Shown: positions 1 to 9,340 of the stretch, one piece after another
Layout of the letters: the number at the start of each line of letters is the position of its first letter
Numbering within the stretch: the first letter of the stretch is position 1
Position numbers and translations under genes: made by a program
Source of the DNA: Candidatus Binatia bacterium
GTDB taxonomy: Bacteria > Desulfobacterota > Binatia > Bin18
NCBI GenBank assembly: GCA_022820725.1
Contig: JAJEFA010000010.1
Span: forward strand, 1-64,000
Reading direction: 5' to 3'
Length of the DNA stretch: 64,000 bases
The notes under the pieces: generated by a model
Database searches by the model: none
Seen by the model: the letters and a program-made list of their open reading frames with translations, nothing else
What the model was told of the DNA's origin: nothing

Positions 1-195
1 TCCCTCATTATGAAGGAGATCACGGTGCGGGGGTCGTTTGTGGGCTCGCGGAACGATCTGGAGGCGGCGTATCAGGCGGCCACTCGCCTCGGCATTCACC
101 TCGACACGGAAGAAGCGCCCTTGGACGCGGTCAACGAAGTCTTTCGGCGTATTCGAGAAGGGACAACCAGCAGCCGCATCCTCCTCCGACCCTAG
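1..195 (+). CDS. Zinc-type alcohol dehydrogenase, C-terminal fragment (5' end outside window)
   Basis: The reading frame is open from the first base and stops at 193-195, so this is the last 64 codons of a gene that starts upstream of the window. The visible part (KEITVRGSFVGSRNDLE, then APLDAVNEVFRRI and a final SRILLRP) matches the C-terminal end of zinc-dependent medium-chain alcohol dehydrogenases. In that family the segment closes the catalytic domain after the Rossmann fold. The in-frame ATG at position 10 is internal to the family and should not be taken as a start. The zinc and cofactor sites lie outside the window, so the substrate cannot be judged. The MaoC-like gene follows 59 bases later on the same strand and may be co-transcribed. 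Confidence 0.75.
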   Translation, partial: SLIMKEITVRGSFVGSRNDLEAAYQAATRLGIHLDTEEAPLDAVNEVFRRIREGTTSSRILLRP

Positions 196-254
196 ACCAC
201 GATCGCGCAAGTTTGCCGTGCTGGAATCATTGTTGTGGTTATGAGATTCTCTTC

Positions 255-713
255 ATGACAGCAAAACAAATCTGTTTCCAAGACCTCCCGGCCCTCGTCG
301 GCCAGGAAGTCGGCGTGTCGGACTGGTATCTCGTCACTCAGCAGGCTGTCGATGCCTATGCCGCGGCAACGGATGATCACCAGTGGTTTTGCGAAGACGT
401 GGAACGGGCGAAAAAAGAGTCGCCCTTTAGCGGAACGGTGGCTCCAGGCTATTTTATTCTGGCCCTGGCTCCAGGGCTGCTGAAAAAAATCTGGTATCTC
501 CAAGGGGCTCGGCTCGGCATGAACTACGGCATCAATCGCCTACGTTTTCCCGCGCCGCTGCTCGTTGGCAAACGGGTGCGACTGCGGGCCAGCGTTCGGC
601 GTGTCACCCCTGTTCAAGACGGACAGGAGGTGACTTTGGGTCTGTCATTTGAAGTCGAAGACGGCCAGAAACTCGTGTGTATTGTCGAGGTAGTGTACCG
701 CTATCTGGGCTAA
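255..713 (+). CDS. MaoC-like hot-dog dehydratase
   Basis: This 152-residue single hot-dog protein resembles the MaoC/(R)-specific enoyl-CoA hydratase family. The DDHQW segment near residue 40 corresponds to the family's catalytic D-x-x-x-x-H motif (usual form DxNPxH), so the Asp and His are kept. It is followed by the typical AxGxF-like stretch (FSGTVAPGYFILALAPGL) and a C-terminal strand ending VEVVYRYLG. The start chosen is the ATG at 255, because the 14 upstream in-frame codons do not resemble the family. No strong ribosome binding site is visible. Such proteins hydrate enoyl-CoA esters in fatty acid or aromatic acid breakdown. The substrate is unknown. Confidence 0.8.
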   Translation: MTAKQICFQDLPALVGQEVGVSDWYLVTQQAVDAYAAATDDHQWFCEDVERAKKESPFSGTVAPGYFILALAPGLLKKIWYLQGARLGMNYGINRLRFPAPLLVGKRVRLRASVRRVTPVQDGQEVTLGLSFEVEDGQKLVCIVEVVYRYLG

Positions 714-903
714 ATTCCTCTCTCACTACGGCTCCAAGCTACACCCGTGCGCCACTTTGGGGGGTAATGGACGATGACTCGCTCGTAGTGACTCCCATCG
801 GTGTTTATGCCATGCTGAAAAACGGTTGAGGAGATTATGCGCGTGGACATATACCAGGCACACCTCTCCTCTCTCGTGGCATAGTTTCTCTGGGCAATCA
901 CTC

Positions 904-2049
904 ATGCATACCCGTTACGTTCATTTGCACTCCGCCCGACTCACGCTGTCTGGGTACATACCTGTTTCGCTGTTCCTGATAGTCGGCTGCCTTCTTTTCT
1001 GGGCCTGTCAAAAAACCGCGGAGCCATCGCGTAATCCTGTACCGCCGCCCATCCCCGTACAAACGCTGACGCTCGAGGCTCAGTACCTGCCGCGCACGAT
1101 TTCGGCGGTTGGCGGGCTTGAGAGTCCGCAGACCACCCAGGTGACCGCCGACCGGAGCGGCAAGATCGTTTTTCTCGATATTCCAGAAGGGCAGGAGGTT
1201 CGGCAGGGTCACGTCCTGGCGCGTATCGATGCCGCTGAGGCGCAGGCGGCGGTTGACGTGGCCCAGGCTCAATATCAGAACGCTCAAGCGACGTTGGAGC
1301 GACTGACCAAGCTGCCGCCCAGGGCGCGCTCCCAGCAGGCGCTGGACAACGCGCAGGCAGCGGTCCGAACGACCAAGGGTGAGTTAGACGAAGCGACAAC
1401 GATCTTACGTAAAATGACCATCCGCGCGCCCTTCACCGGTCGCCTGGGGCTGCGTCAAGTCAGCCTGGGCACCTATCTGGAGCCCGGCGATGCCGTGGTC
1501 CGGATCACCCAAGTCCATCCTCTGCATCTGGTTTTCAGCCTGCCGCAGCACTATGTCCCGGACCTTGAAACCGGCCAACGCATTCGAGGGGTAGCCGGTC
1601 AGTGTACGAGTCGGTTCATGGCAACCGTCAGCGTGATAGACCCCTTTCTCAATCCAGACACACGTTCGGTTACGGTGCAGGCCGTTGTCCCGAACGAAGA
1701 GAGAACGCTTTTGCCCGGCATGGCCGCAGCCTTACGCCTCGAAGTTGCCAGTCTCTCAGACGCGGTTTCCATCCCCTTGGAGGCCATTATTCGACAGGGA
1801 GCAAAACGGCTCGTGTATACGCTTCAAGATGACAATCTGGTCACGAGCCAGCACGTCCGACTCGGACAAATTGCCTTGCAGCAGGTTGAGATTCTCAGTG
1901 GGCTCAAGCCCGGAGATACCATCATTGTTGCCGGCCATCAGAAATTGCGACCCGGAGACAGGGTACAGCCAAGCCCGTATGAGCCGGTTGAGAATACCAA
2001 CCTTGAGCTTGGGGCGAGCAGTGCGCTGCTGACGACGTGTGATTTTTAA
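904..2049 (+). CDS. RND efflux periplasmic adaptor (membrane fusion protein)
   Basis: The 381-residue protein starts with a hydrophobic segment and a lipobox (LIVGC, Cys29), so it is probably an inner-membrane-anchored lipoprotein, as in AcrA and MexA. It then shows the adaptor layout: a barrel-sandwich hybrid half (DRSGKIVFLDIPEGQEVRQG), an alpha-hairpin rich in Ala and Gln (about residues 105-150), the second lipoyl half (IRAPFTGRLGLRQVSLG), a beta-barrel, and a membrane-proximal domain ending LKPGDTIIVAGHQKLRPGD. The start at 904 is preferred to a further-upstream in-frame alternative that would add non-family sequence. The permease begins 3 bases after its stop, and the outer-membrane factor follows, giving an MFP-RND-OMF operon. 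The exported substrate cannot be deduced. Confidence 0.9.
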   Translation: MHTRYVHLHSARLTLSGYIPVSLFLIVGCLLFWACQKTAEPSRNPVPPPIPVQTLTLEAQYLPRTISAVGGLESPQTTQVTADRSGKIVFLDIPEGQEVRQGHVLARIDAAEAQAAVDVAQAQYQNAQATLERLTKLPPRARSQQALDNAQAAVRTTKGELDEATTILRKMTIRAPFTGRLGLRQVSLGTYLEPGDAVVRITQVHPLHLVFSLPQHYVPDLETGQRIRGVAGQCTSRFMATVSVIDPFLNPDTRSVTVQAVVPNEERTLLPGMAAALRLEVASLSDAVSIPLEAIIRQGAKRLVYTLQDDNLVTSQHVRLGQIALQQVEILSGLKPGDTIIVAGHQKLRPGDRVQPSPYEPVENTNLELGASSALLTTCDF

Positions 2050-2052
2050 TCC

Positions 2053-5000
2053 ATGATTCTTTCCGACTTGTGCATTACCCGTCCTGTTCTGGCGACGGTG
2101 ATGAGTCTGCTCATTGTCCTGGCTGGGGTTGCCGCCTTTTTATATATACCGGTCCGAGAATACCCCGACGTCGACAACCCGGTAGTCTCGATTACCACGA
2201 TCTATGTTGGGGCTAGCCCGACCACGGTCGAGAGCACTATCACCGAGCCTCTTGAACAGTCCCTCAATGGCGTCGAGGGTATTCGCAACATCACGTCGAT
2301 TAGCGGCTTCAGCCGCAGCTCGATTACGGTCGAGTTTGTTGCCGGTCGTGATATCGATCTGGCAGTCACCGATGTCAGCAATGCGATCCAACGCGCGTTT
2401 GACGATATTCCAGAGGAAGCCGAGCGGCCTATTGTTGCCAAGTCCGGGGCCAATACCTTCCCGATTATGTGGATCGGTTTGCAGAGCGAGGCGTACTCAA
2501 CGGAAGACCTGACCGATATTGTGGACCGCATAGTCAAGCCGCCGCTTCAGATTCTGCCAGGAGTGGCCGAGGTATTCCTCGGCGGGCGAAAATACGCTAT
2601 GCGCATCTGGCTCGATCCGGCCAAAATGGCGCTGCACGGCGTGGACCCGGCCGATATTCACCGCACCATTATTGAGAATAATCTCCAGGTTCCGGCCGGT
2701 GAGGTCGAGGGTACGACCCGGAAGTTTACCGTTCTGGCCGACGCCCAGATTGATGACCCGAGCGTGTATGAAAACCTCATCATCCGTGAGGAGGGCGAGA
2801 CCAGAGTCCGCCTCAAGGATATTGGCTGGGCCGAACTGGGCTCCGAGAATTATAATGTGCTCACCCGCCTCAACGGCCGCCCAACGGTCGGCGCCGGCAT
2901 CGTCCGGCAGTCGCGCTCAAATCAACTCGAAGTCTCGGATGCCGTGCGTCGCAGCCTGCCGGCTATCCGCGCGGCCCTGCCGGATGGAGTCGATCTCCGG
3001 GTGGCGGTCGATAGTACAATCTTTGTGCGAGCCTCTCTCGCAGAGGTGTGGTTTACCTTAGGTGTGGTCTTTGGCCTGGTGGTGGTGGTGAATCTGGTCT
3101 TTCTCCGCTCCGCGGTAACGACGCTTATCTCATCAATTGCCATTCCCGTCTCTTTAGTCGGCACCTTTACCGTCATGCTTGTCCTCGGCTTTTCGGTCAA
3201 CGTCCTCACCCTGCTCGCCCTGGTCCTGGCTATCGGCCTCTTGGTCGACGACTCCATTGTGGTGATGGAGAACGTCTACCGTCGGCAAGAGTTGGGCGAA
3301 ACGCGCCAGGTCAGCGTCCGCCGTGGGGCAAAGGAAGTCGGCTTTCCGGTCATCGCTACGACCGTTGCGCTGGTTGCCGTCCTCATTCCGCTCTCCCTGT
3401 TGACCGGCAACCTGGGCCGTCTCTTTCGCGAATTTTCCCTGACCATGGCCGCCAGTGTCCTCATCTCGACCTTTGTCGCCCTAACCCTGGTGCCCATGCT
3501 GTGCTCCCAGTTTCTGACGGTTCGAGCGGACCATGGCCGCTTCTATTACGTACTGGAGCCCTTCTTCGCCAGCCTGAACCGCGGCTATGAGCGCGCCCTC
3601 CGCTGGGCCCTCCACCATCGCCTATCCATGGGCTTCCTGCTTGTGGCGACCATCGGCTTCGGCTTACTCCTGTTGCAAGCCCTACCCTCCACCCTGGTCC
3701 CAGTCGAAGACCGGGGACGGATTATTACGGTGATTAAAGCGCCCCAGGGATCGACCCTGGCCTACACCGCCCAGACCCTGGACCGGGTAGAAAAACGCAT
3801 TCAACAAATCCCGGAGGTCGAGGCCTTTTTTGAGGCCATTGGGTTGTCTATTGGCGGGCCACCTAATACCAGCGACGGTATCGTCTTCGCCCGCCTGACC
3901 GATTGGGAAAAACGCGACGTCGCCCAGCAGGCCATTGTCGCTCAGCTCTTTCCCGAATTCTTCGCCCTGACCGGAGCCCTGGTCTTTCCGATCAACCCCC
4001 CGTCCCTCAACCAGCGCAGCATTAACGATTTGGAATTCATCCTCAAGAATGCCGCGGCGACTCAGGAGGAATTTACCCAGACGGTCAGCGCCATGCTGGA
4101 GCAGGTGCGCCAGCTCCCAAGCCTGATTAACGTGGACAGCGACCTGCGGCTCGACAACCCCCAACTGGACATGATCTTTGACCGCGACCGAGCCGCCGAC
4201 CTTGGGGTACCCGTTTCCACCGTGGCCCAGAGTTTGCAACTCCTCTTGTCACAGGCCAAAATCGACGAATTCATTATGCGCGGCAAGCAGTATGATGTGG
4301 TCACCGCGCTGGCGTCACGCTATCGGAGCCTGCCCGACCAAATCGGAGAGATCTACGTCCGCAGCCAAACCGGGACGATGGTGCCGTTGTCCGGCCTGGT
4401 GCACGCCGCGCCCAGTATTGCTCCGGCCCGACTCAACCGCTACGACCTCCAACGCTCGGCTACGATTACGGGCAGCCTGGCCCCCGGGGCGACCCTGGGC
4501 GAAATGCTGACCGGTGTGCGGCGCATTGCGGATGAGGTTCTGCCCGCCGGCTTTACGACCGCCCTAGGAGGAAGTGCACGCGAGTTTGTGGAATCCTCGG
4601 CCGAGATCTATATCGTTTTTCTTATTGCGCTGGTCTTCATCTATCTTGTTTTATCGGCCCAGTTTGAGAACTTCTTTCACGCCCTGACCATACTCGGCAG
4701 CGTCCCCCTGGCCCTCTTCGGAGCCTTGTTCGTGCTGTTTATGACCGGCCATACGCTGAACCTCTACAGTCAGATTGGCATTATTTTGCTCATCGGTCTG
4801 GTGACAAAAAACTCGATATTGCTGGTCGACTCCGCTAATCAGTCACGGGCCCGCGGCACCGAGTTGTTAGCCGCAGTGCTAGCCGCGGGACGCAGTCGTT
4901 TACGCCCTATTTTGATGACCAGCGCCACCTCTATCTTTGGGGCCTTACCGCTCGCCCTGGCCGTCGGGGCAGGGGCGGAAAGCCGTCGCCCGATTGGTGC

Positions 5001-5190
5001 TGCGGTGGTGGGCGGGCTGGCATTTTCCACCGCCTTCACCCTGCTCGTCATTCCCGTGGTCTATCTGTTTGTGACCTACGTGGGCGAACGACTGGGAGTT
5101 AATATGGTCCCTCCCAGAGTGAAATTGATGGAAGACGAGCGGGACCAGGAGGCCGTTGCTCGCACGGCAAGCAAGAGTGCGACTGTATAG
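2053..5190 (+). CDS. RND multidrug efflux permease (AcrB/HAE1 family)
   Basis: At 1045 residues it has the normal length for the hydrophobe/amphiphile efflux RND family. The N-terminus (LCITRPVLATVMSLLIVLAG, then PVREYPDVDNPVVSITTIYVGASP) is diagnostic. The TM4 proton-relay pair is present (GLLVDDSIVVMENVYRR). The second TM block is also intact (FIYLVLSAQFEN, GIILLIGLVTKNSILLVDSANQ, RLRPILMTSATSIFGALPLALAVGAGAESRRPIG). It works as a proton-driven trimer in the inner membrane, with the adaptor gene 3 bases upstream and the NodT-type outer-membrane factor 28 bases downstream. No frameshift or missing segment is seen. No repressor gene is adjacent, so its regulation is unknown. Confidence 0.95.
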   Translation: MILSDLCITRPVLATVMSLLIVLAGVAAFLYIPVREYPDVDNPVVSITTIYVGASPTTVESTITEPLEQSLNGVEGIRNITSISGFSRSSITVEFVAGRDIDLAVTDVSNAIQRAFDDIPEEAERPIVAKSGANTFPIMWIGLQSEAYSTEDLTDIVDRIVKPPLQILPGVAEVFLGGRKYAMRIWLDPAKMALHGVDPADIHRTIIENNLQVPAGEVEGTTRKFTVLADAQIDDPSVYENLIIREEGETRVRLKDIGWAELGSENYNVLTRLNGRPTVGAGIVRQSRSNQLEVSDAVRRSLPAIRAALPDGVDLRVAVDSTIFVRASLAEVWFTLGVVFGLVVVVNLVFLRSAVTTLISSIAIPVSLVGTFTVMLVLGFSVNVLTLLALVLAIGLLVDDSIVVMENVYRRQELGETRQVSVRRGAKEVGFPVIATTVALVAVLIPLSLLTGNLGRLFREFSLTMAASVLISTFVALTLVPMLCSQFLTVRADHGRFYYVLEPFFASLNRGYERALRWALHHRLSMGFLLVATIGFGLLLLQALPSTLVPVEDRGRIITVIKAPQGSTLAYTAQTLDRVEKRIQQIPEVEAFFEAIGLSIGGPPNTSDGIVFARLTDWEKRDVAQQAIVAQLFPEFFALTGALVFPINPPSLNQRSINDLEFILKNAAATQEEFTQTVSAMLEQVRQLPSLINVDSDLRLDNPQLDMIFDRDRAADLGVPVSTVAQSLQLLLSQAKIDEFIMRGKQYDVVTALASRYRSLPDQIGEIYVRSQTGTMVPLSGLVHAAPSIAPARLNRYDLQRSATITGSLAPGATLGEMLTGVRRIADEVLPAGFTTALGGSAREFVESSAEIYIVFLIALVFIYLVLSAQFENFFHALTILGSVPLALFGALFVLFMTGHTLNLYSQIGIILLIGLVTKNSILLVDSANQSRARGTELLAAVLAAGRSRLRPILMTSATSIFGALPLALAVGAGAESRRPIGAAVVGGLAFSTAFTLLVIPVVYLFVTYVGERLGVNMVPPRVKLMEDERDQEAVARTASKSATV

Positions 5191-5218
5191 GACCCGAGCA
5201 CGTGATAAGAAAGATGGT

Positions 5219-6748
5219 ATGCACAGGACGCTGACCCGACACTGGAGGCTAGCTGTTTCGTGGCCGCCACCCCTAGCTTGGGCTCTCCCCCTCCTCTTCT
5301 GCCTGGTCGCCAGTTGCACGGTGACCCCAAAACAACCGGTCGCCTCGGTCACGCTTCCCGAGACGTGGAGTGAGCAGCCTGAGACCGCCACCAGCGCGCC
5401 ATCAATAGAGCTCGCGCGTTGGTGGAACACCTTTCAGGACCCCCGGCTCCAGGCTCTGATCGAACGGGGGATCAGCCAGAATCGGGATATCCAGGAAGCC
5501 ACCGCACGGATTCAGGAGGCGCGCGCTTCACGGCTGGTCGCCCTGGCCCCCCGCTGGCCGCGCCTCGGTTCGGCTACGTCGTATACGCGCAGTCTGAGCA
5601 GCCGCACGACCACCTCGCTGTCGTCCAATTTTCTCGATGACGAGTCCACCCGCACGGACAATAGTGAGAGTCCGGTTGGGACGTCGTTGGGCTTTGGACA
5701 AGAACGGAACTTCTACCAGATGGGTCTGGACGCAAGCTGGGAGATTGACCTGTTTGGTCGGCTGCGCTGGGCCGAGCAGGCGTTGAGCGCCGATATCAGC
5801 GCTGCCGAAGAACACCGGCGCACCGTGCTGGTGGCGCTGCTGGCTGAGATCGCACGCAACTATATTACACTCCGCGGTGCACAACAGCGGCTCCGTATTG
5901 CCGAGCGGCATATCGAGGCTCAGCAAGATTCGGTTGAGGTCACGCAGTCTCGCTATCAAGCCGGCCTGACGAGTGCGCTGGACGCGGCCGAAGCCGAGGC
6001 TCTGCTGGCGAATATCCGCGCCCAGGTCCCTCCCCTCCAAACCACAGTCAAACGGACCCTCCACCGTCTGAGCGTCCTGGTGGGTGAGCCTCCCACCGCT
6101 TTTACGTCCTCCCTCTCCCAGGACCATCCGATCCCGCAGGCCGACCTGGCCGGTGATATCGGACTGCCGTCCGAGCTCTTACGCCGGCGTCCCGATATTC
6201 GGCAAGCCGAACGTGAACTGGAGGCGGCCACCGCGCGGGTTGGGGTGGCCACCACCGACCTCTTCCCGCGGCTGACATTGACCGGGCGACTGGGGACACA
6301 GGGCTTGGATGTGACAGACCTGGCCAAACGGGCGGGCCTGTCCTGGGCAACCGGCCCTGCACTAAGTTGGCCGGTCTTCGATGCGGGCCGCATACGGGCC
6401 GCCATCAAGGTACAGGACGCTCGCCAGGCACAAGCCCTCGCCCGTTATGAGCAGGTGATTCTCACTGGGCTCGAAGAGGTTGAGAACGCCCTCGTAGCCT
6501 ACAGCAAAGAGCAGGCCCGCCAGCAATGGCTGACGGCATCAGTCGCCGCGCATACCGATGCCGTCGAGATTGCCACCGACCGCTATTTGAGTGGCCTGGA
6601 AAACTATCTGAGCGTCGCTCTGGCCCGACGCGCGCTCCACACCGCCCAGGATGCCTCTGCCCAAAGCCAAACCGCCCTCGCCTCTCACGTTGTCGCCTTG
6701 TACACGGCGCTCGGCGGCGGCTGGGACACAACCGGGTCGCCGAGCTGA
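5219..6748 (+). CDS. NodT-family outer-membrane efflux lipoprotein
   Basis: This 509-residue protein is the outer-membrane channel of the preceding RND pump. The ATG at 5219 puts a clear lipoprotein signal at the N-terminus, with lipobox LVASC (Cys33). Family landmarks follow: WWNTFQDPRLQALIERG, QNRDIQEATARIQEARASR, SWEIDLFGRLRWAEQALSAD, the first TolC-like repeat YQAGLTSALDAAEAEALL, the repeat junction LPSELLRRRPDIRQAERELEAATARVGVA, FDAGRIRAA and the second repeat YLSGLENYLSVALARRAL. It would form a trimeric barrel and periplasmic tunnel that docks on the adaptor. It is a paralogue of the outer-membrane factor near 30 kb, which lies in a differently ordered operon. Confidence 0.92.
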   Translation: MHRTLTRHWRLAVSWPPPLAWALPLLFCLVASCTVTPKQPVASVTLPETWSEQPETATSAPSIELARWWNTFQDPRLQALIERGISQNRDIQEATARIQEARASRLVALAPRWPRLGSATSYTRSLSSRTTTSLSSNFLDDESTRTDNSESPVGTSLGFGQERNFYQMGLDASWEIDLFGRLRWAEQALSADISAAEEHRRTVLVALLAEIARNYITLRGAQQRLRIAERHIEAQQDSVEVTQSRYQAGLTSALDAAEAEALLANIRAQVPPLQTTVKRTLHRLSVLVGEPPTAFTSSLSQDHPIPQADLAGDIGLPSELLRRRPDIRQAERELEAATARVGVATTDLFPRLTLTGRLGTQGLDVTDLAKRAGLSWATGPALSWPVFDAGRIRAAIKVQDARQAQALARYEQVILTGLEEVENALVAYSKEQARQQWLTASVAAHTDAVEIATDRYLSGLENYLSVALARRALHTAQDASAQSQTALASHVVALYTALGGGWDTTGSPS

Positions 6749-6848
6749 CACAATCCGTCCCTCTCACACGCTGGTGTTGGCGAGGACATGGGATTGCTTC
6801 CCTCATGCGGGCTTGTTAGGGAATTTTCTGAGAAGTAAGGAGTAGTCT

Positions 6849-7442
6849 ATGCGACGGATGATTGTGGCCGCACTAACCGGCATCGCGTTTATGGTTCCGG
6901 GTCTGAGCCAGGCGGCAACCTGGAAGAGCGATTCGGCGCACGCCAGTGTGCAATTTGCCGTGAGGCATTTGATGGTCGCCACCGTACGCGGCACGTTCGA
7001 CAAATTCGACGTGACCGCGATCATAGACGAGGACGATATCAGCCGCTCCTCGGTGGACGCCACCATCGAGGTGGCCTCCATCAATACCCGCAACCAGAAG
7101 CGGGACGACCATTTACGCGGGCCGGATTTCTTTGATGCCGCCAAACATCCGACCATTACCTTCAAATCAAAGACGGTCGAGAAAATACGGGACTACAGCT
7201 ATAAGGTCACCGGAGAGCTGACCCTCATGGGCGTCACCAGAGAGGTCGTGCTCGATGTGACCGGCTCGCCCCAGGCCGTCACCGACCTCCGGGGCAAGCC
7301 TCGCCTAGGTGGGGCCGCCACTACAACGATCAATCGGACCGACTATGGGCTCAGCCGCAACTCGGTCCTGGAGTCGGGCGGGGTGGCGATCGGCGAGGAG
7401 GTCGAGATCACGATCGACATCCAACTAGTGCCGACGCAGTAA
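6849..7442 (+). CDS. YceI-family periplasmic lipocalin-like protein
   Basis: The 197-residue protein has an N-terminal Sec signal (IVAALTGIAFMVPGLSQA, cleavage probably after SQA) and the YceI fold: WKSDSAHASVQFAVRHLMVATVRGTF, then DDHLRGPDFFDAAKHPTITFKS, GELTLMGVTREVVLDV and a final EVEITIDIQLV. YceI proteins form a small beta-barrel that binds isoprenoid or amphiphilic ligands in the periplasm. The exact ligand here is unknown. The ATG has a ribosome site (AGTAAGGAG) about 8 bases upstream. It lies 100 bases after the efflux operon on the same strand and may be transcribed from its own promoter or by read-through. Confidence 0.92.
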   Translation: MRRMIVAALTGIAFMVPGLSQAATWKSDSAHASVQFAVRHLMVATVRGTFDKFDVTAIIDEDDISRSSVDATIEVASINTRNQKRDDHLRGPDFFDAAKHPTITFKSKTVEKIRDYSYKVTGELTLMGVTREVVLDVTGSPQAVTDLRGKPRLGGAATTTINRTDYGLSRNSVLESGGVAIGEEVEITIDIQLVPTQ

Positions 7443-7547
7443 TTCGCCGCTTGCATCTCCTACACAAACCGGCGACCCACAGGCGCACGCCTGTCCCACT
7501 CCCAGCCCTTGACGGCCCCCCGCTCTTTTGCTTGGTTGAAGTCTCCC

Positions 7548-9248
7548 ATGAAGCTGCTCGGCACGCAACTCGCCTATTTTCTGGATGAGCCGGCAACGCG
7601 CCGGAATATTGGCGCGCTCCTCAAATTCGCCGCCTTTTTGGTCGGCATTATTCTGCTCTTCTCGGCTCTCTTCCATGTGATCATGCTGCACGCGGAAGGG
7701 CAGGATCACTCGTGGCTGACCGGGGTCTATTGGACTCTGACGGTGATGAGCACGCTTGGATTTGGCGACATTACGTTTCACAGCGATATTGGGCGGTTTT
7801 TCAGTATTGTGGTGCTGCTCTCCGGGATTGTCCTGCTGCTCATCGTCCTGCCCTTTACCTTTATTCGCTTCTTTTACGCTCCCTGGCTGGAAGCGCAGAT
7901 ACGGTTTCAGGCCCCGCGCGAAGTGCCGCCCGATACCCAGGGGCACGTCATAATCTGTACCTACGACACCATTGCCCCCGGTCTCATTGAACAACTGCGC
8001 CTCCAGGACATTCCCTACTATGTTCTTGAGCCCGACCCAACGACCGCCGCACGGCTGTATGAAGATGGCATTTCAGTCATTGCTGGTGAGATCGATAGTC
8101 GTGAGACCTACGAGAAAGTTCGGGCCTTCCAAGCCCGTCTGATCGTTGCCAACAGTGCGGACACCGTCAACACGAATATTGCCCTGAACGTCCGAGAGGT
8201 TGCCCCGGACGTCCCCATCATGGCAACGATCGAGGAAAAAGACTCTATTGATATCCTTGAATTGAGCGGTTGTACGCACGTGGTTCCTCTCAAACAGCGC
8301 CTAGGAGAGCGGCTGACGAACCGCATTAACATCGGTCACGCCCAGGCCCATGTAATCGGCAGTTTTCGCGACCTCCAGGTTGCCGAGTTTCCTGTCCACA
8401 ATACCCCCCTGGCGGGCCGGACGATCCGGGAAACCCGGCTGCGCGAGGTTATCGGTCTCAATATTGTCGGGATTTGGGAACGGGGTCGTTTATTGTCGGT
8501 CACTCCAGACACTTACCTGTCCAACACCAGCGTCATGGTCGTTGTCGGCTCGGAAGAACAAATGCTGGAGCTCGACACCCTGCTTGTCATTTACGATACC
8601 AATTACAGTCCGGTCCTGATCATTGGGGGAGGCAAGGTCGGCTGTGCCGCCGCCGAGGCCCTGAAGCGCAAGGAAATACCGGTTCATCTGGTTGAGAATG
8701 ACGAATCCTTTCGAGAACGGATCGAACATATCCCGGATCAGCTCTTTATCGGCGACGCCGCCGACCGAGAGGTCCTGATGCGTGCCGGTTTGCGGGATGC
8801 TCCGGCCGTCCTGCTGACCACAAACGACGACGCCATGAACATCTACCTTGCGGTCTATTGTCGCCGCCTCAATCCTGAATTACGTATCGTCAGCCGTATT
8901 ACCCACGAAAGAAATCTCGAAGCCATCCACCGCGCCGGTGCGGACTTCGCCTTGAGCTACTCTTCACTGGGGATTGAACAGGCCCTCTCCCTACTGCAAG
9001 GCCGTGAGCTAGGAGTCTTGGGCGAGGGGGTTGAGTTATTTGCAGTCTCGCTGCCACGGATGTTGGTCGGCCTGACCTTATCCGACAGTGGGATTGGGGC
9101 TCGGACGGGGCTGAACGTGATCGGTATCCAGCACAACGGGAGCCTCATTACCAACCCACCAGCCTCAATAAAGCTCCAGGAAGAAAGCGAACTCATCATG
9201 CTGGGCAGCACACAGCAGCGGCAGGCATTTACCGAGGCGTATAGTTAG
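7548..9248 (+). CDS. Potassium channel-like protein with two RCK/TrkA-N modules
   Basis: The 566-residue protein has two N-terminal membrane helices flanking a pore loop with a filter-like motif, TLGFGD (residues 69-74; the classic form is TVGYGD). A first TrkA-N/RCK domain begins near residue 132 (GHVIICTYDTIAPGLIEQL). A second begins near residue 345 (VLIIGGGKVGCAAAEAL), with a nucleotide-binding fold and later acidic residues (ENDESF, GDAADREVLMRAGL). TrkA-C-like sequence lies around residues 200-300 and at the C-terminus. Such proteins are ligand-gated K+ channels of the inner membrane. The ATG at 7548 is preferred to an in-frame TTG at 7509. Only the second RCK has a textbook GxGxxG, so only that one is likely to bind NAD(H) or a nucleotide. 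Confidence 0.85.
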   Translation: MKLLGTQLAYFLDEPATRRNIGALLKFAAFLVGIILLFSALFHVIMLHAEGQDHSWLTGVYWTLTVMSTLGFGDITFHSDIGRFFSIVVLLSGIVLLLIVLPFTFIRFFYAPWLEAQIRFQAPREVPPDTQGHVIICTYDTIAPGLIEQLRLQDIPYYVLEPDPTTAARLYEDGISVIAGEIDSRETYEKVRAFQARLIVANSADTVNTNIALNVREVAPDVPIMATIEEKDSIDILELSGCTHVVPLKQRLGERLTNRINIGHAQAHVIGSFRDLQVAEFPVHNTPLAGRTIRETRLREVIGLNIVGIWERGRLLSVTPDTYLSNTSVMVVVGSEEQMLELDTLLVIYDTNYSPVLIIGGGKVGCAAAEALKRKEIPVHLVENDESFRERIEHIPDQLFIGDAADREVLMRAGLRDAPAVLLTTNDDAMNIYLAVYCRRLNPELRIVSRITHERNLEAIHRAGADFALSYSSLGIEQALSLLQGRELGVLGEGVELFAVSLPRMLVGLTLSDSGIGARTGLNVIGIQHNGSLITNPPASIKLQEESELIMLGSTQQRQAFTEAYS

Positions 9249-9252
9249 CTGT

Positions 9253-9317
9253 GTAGGGGCAATCCCCTGTGGTTGCCCCCGGTAGGGGAACGGGTAGCCA
9301 CAGGGGGCTCCCCCTAC
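9253..9317. repeat. Long inverted repeat between convergent genes (likely bidirectional terminator, MITE-like)
   Basis: The arms GTAGGGG at the left and CCCCTAC at the right enclose a second pair, CCCCTGTGG and CCACAGGGG, so the element can fold into a long GC-rich hairpin in either strand. It sits exactly between the stop of the potassium channel gene and the stop of the minus-strand permease, a natural place for a two-way terminator. The palindrome at 44340-44367 shares the GTAGGGG/CCCCTAC ends, which points to a dispersed repeat family. Confidence 0.7.
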
Positions 9318-9340
9318 GGGGGGTCTGATACGGGGCGGCT

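Noticed and set aside
722..791. TCACTACG...CGTAGTGA inverted pair as a terminator after the first MaoC gene
   Set aside because: The 8-base arms are 54 bases apart with no T-run, so a stable terminator hairpin is unlikely.
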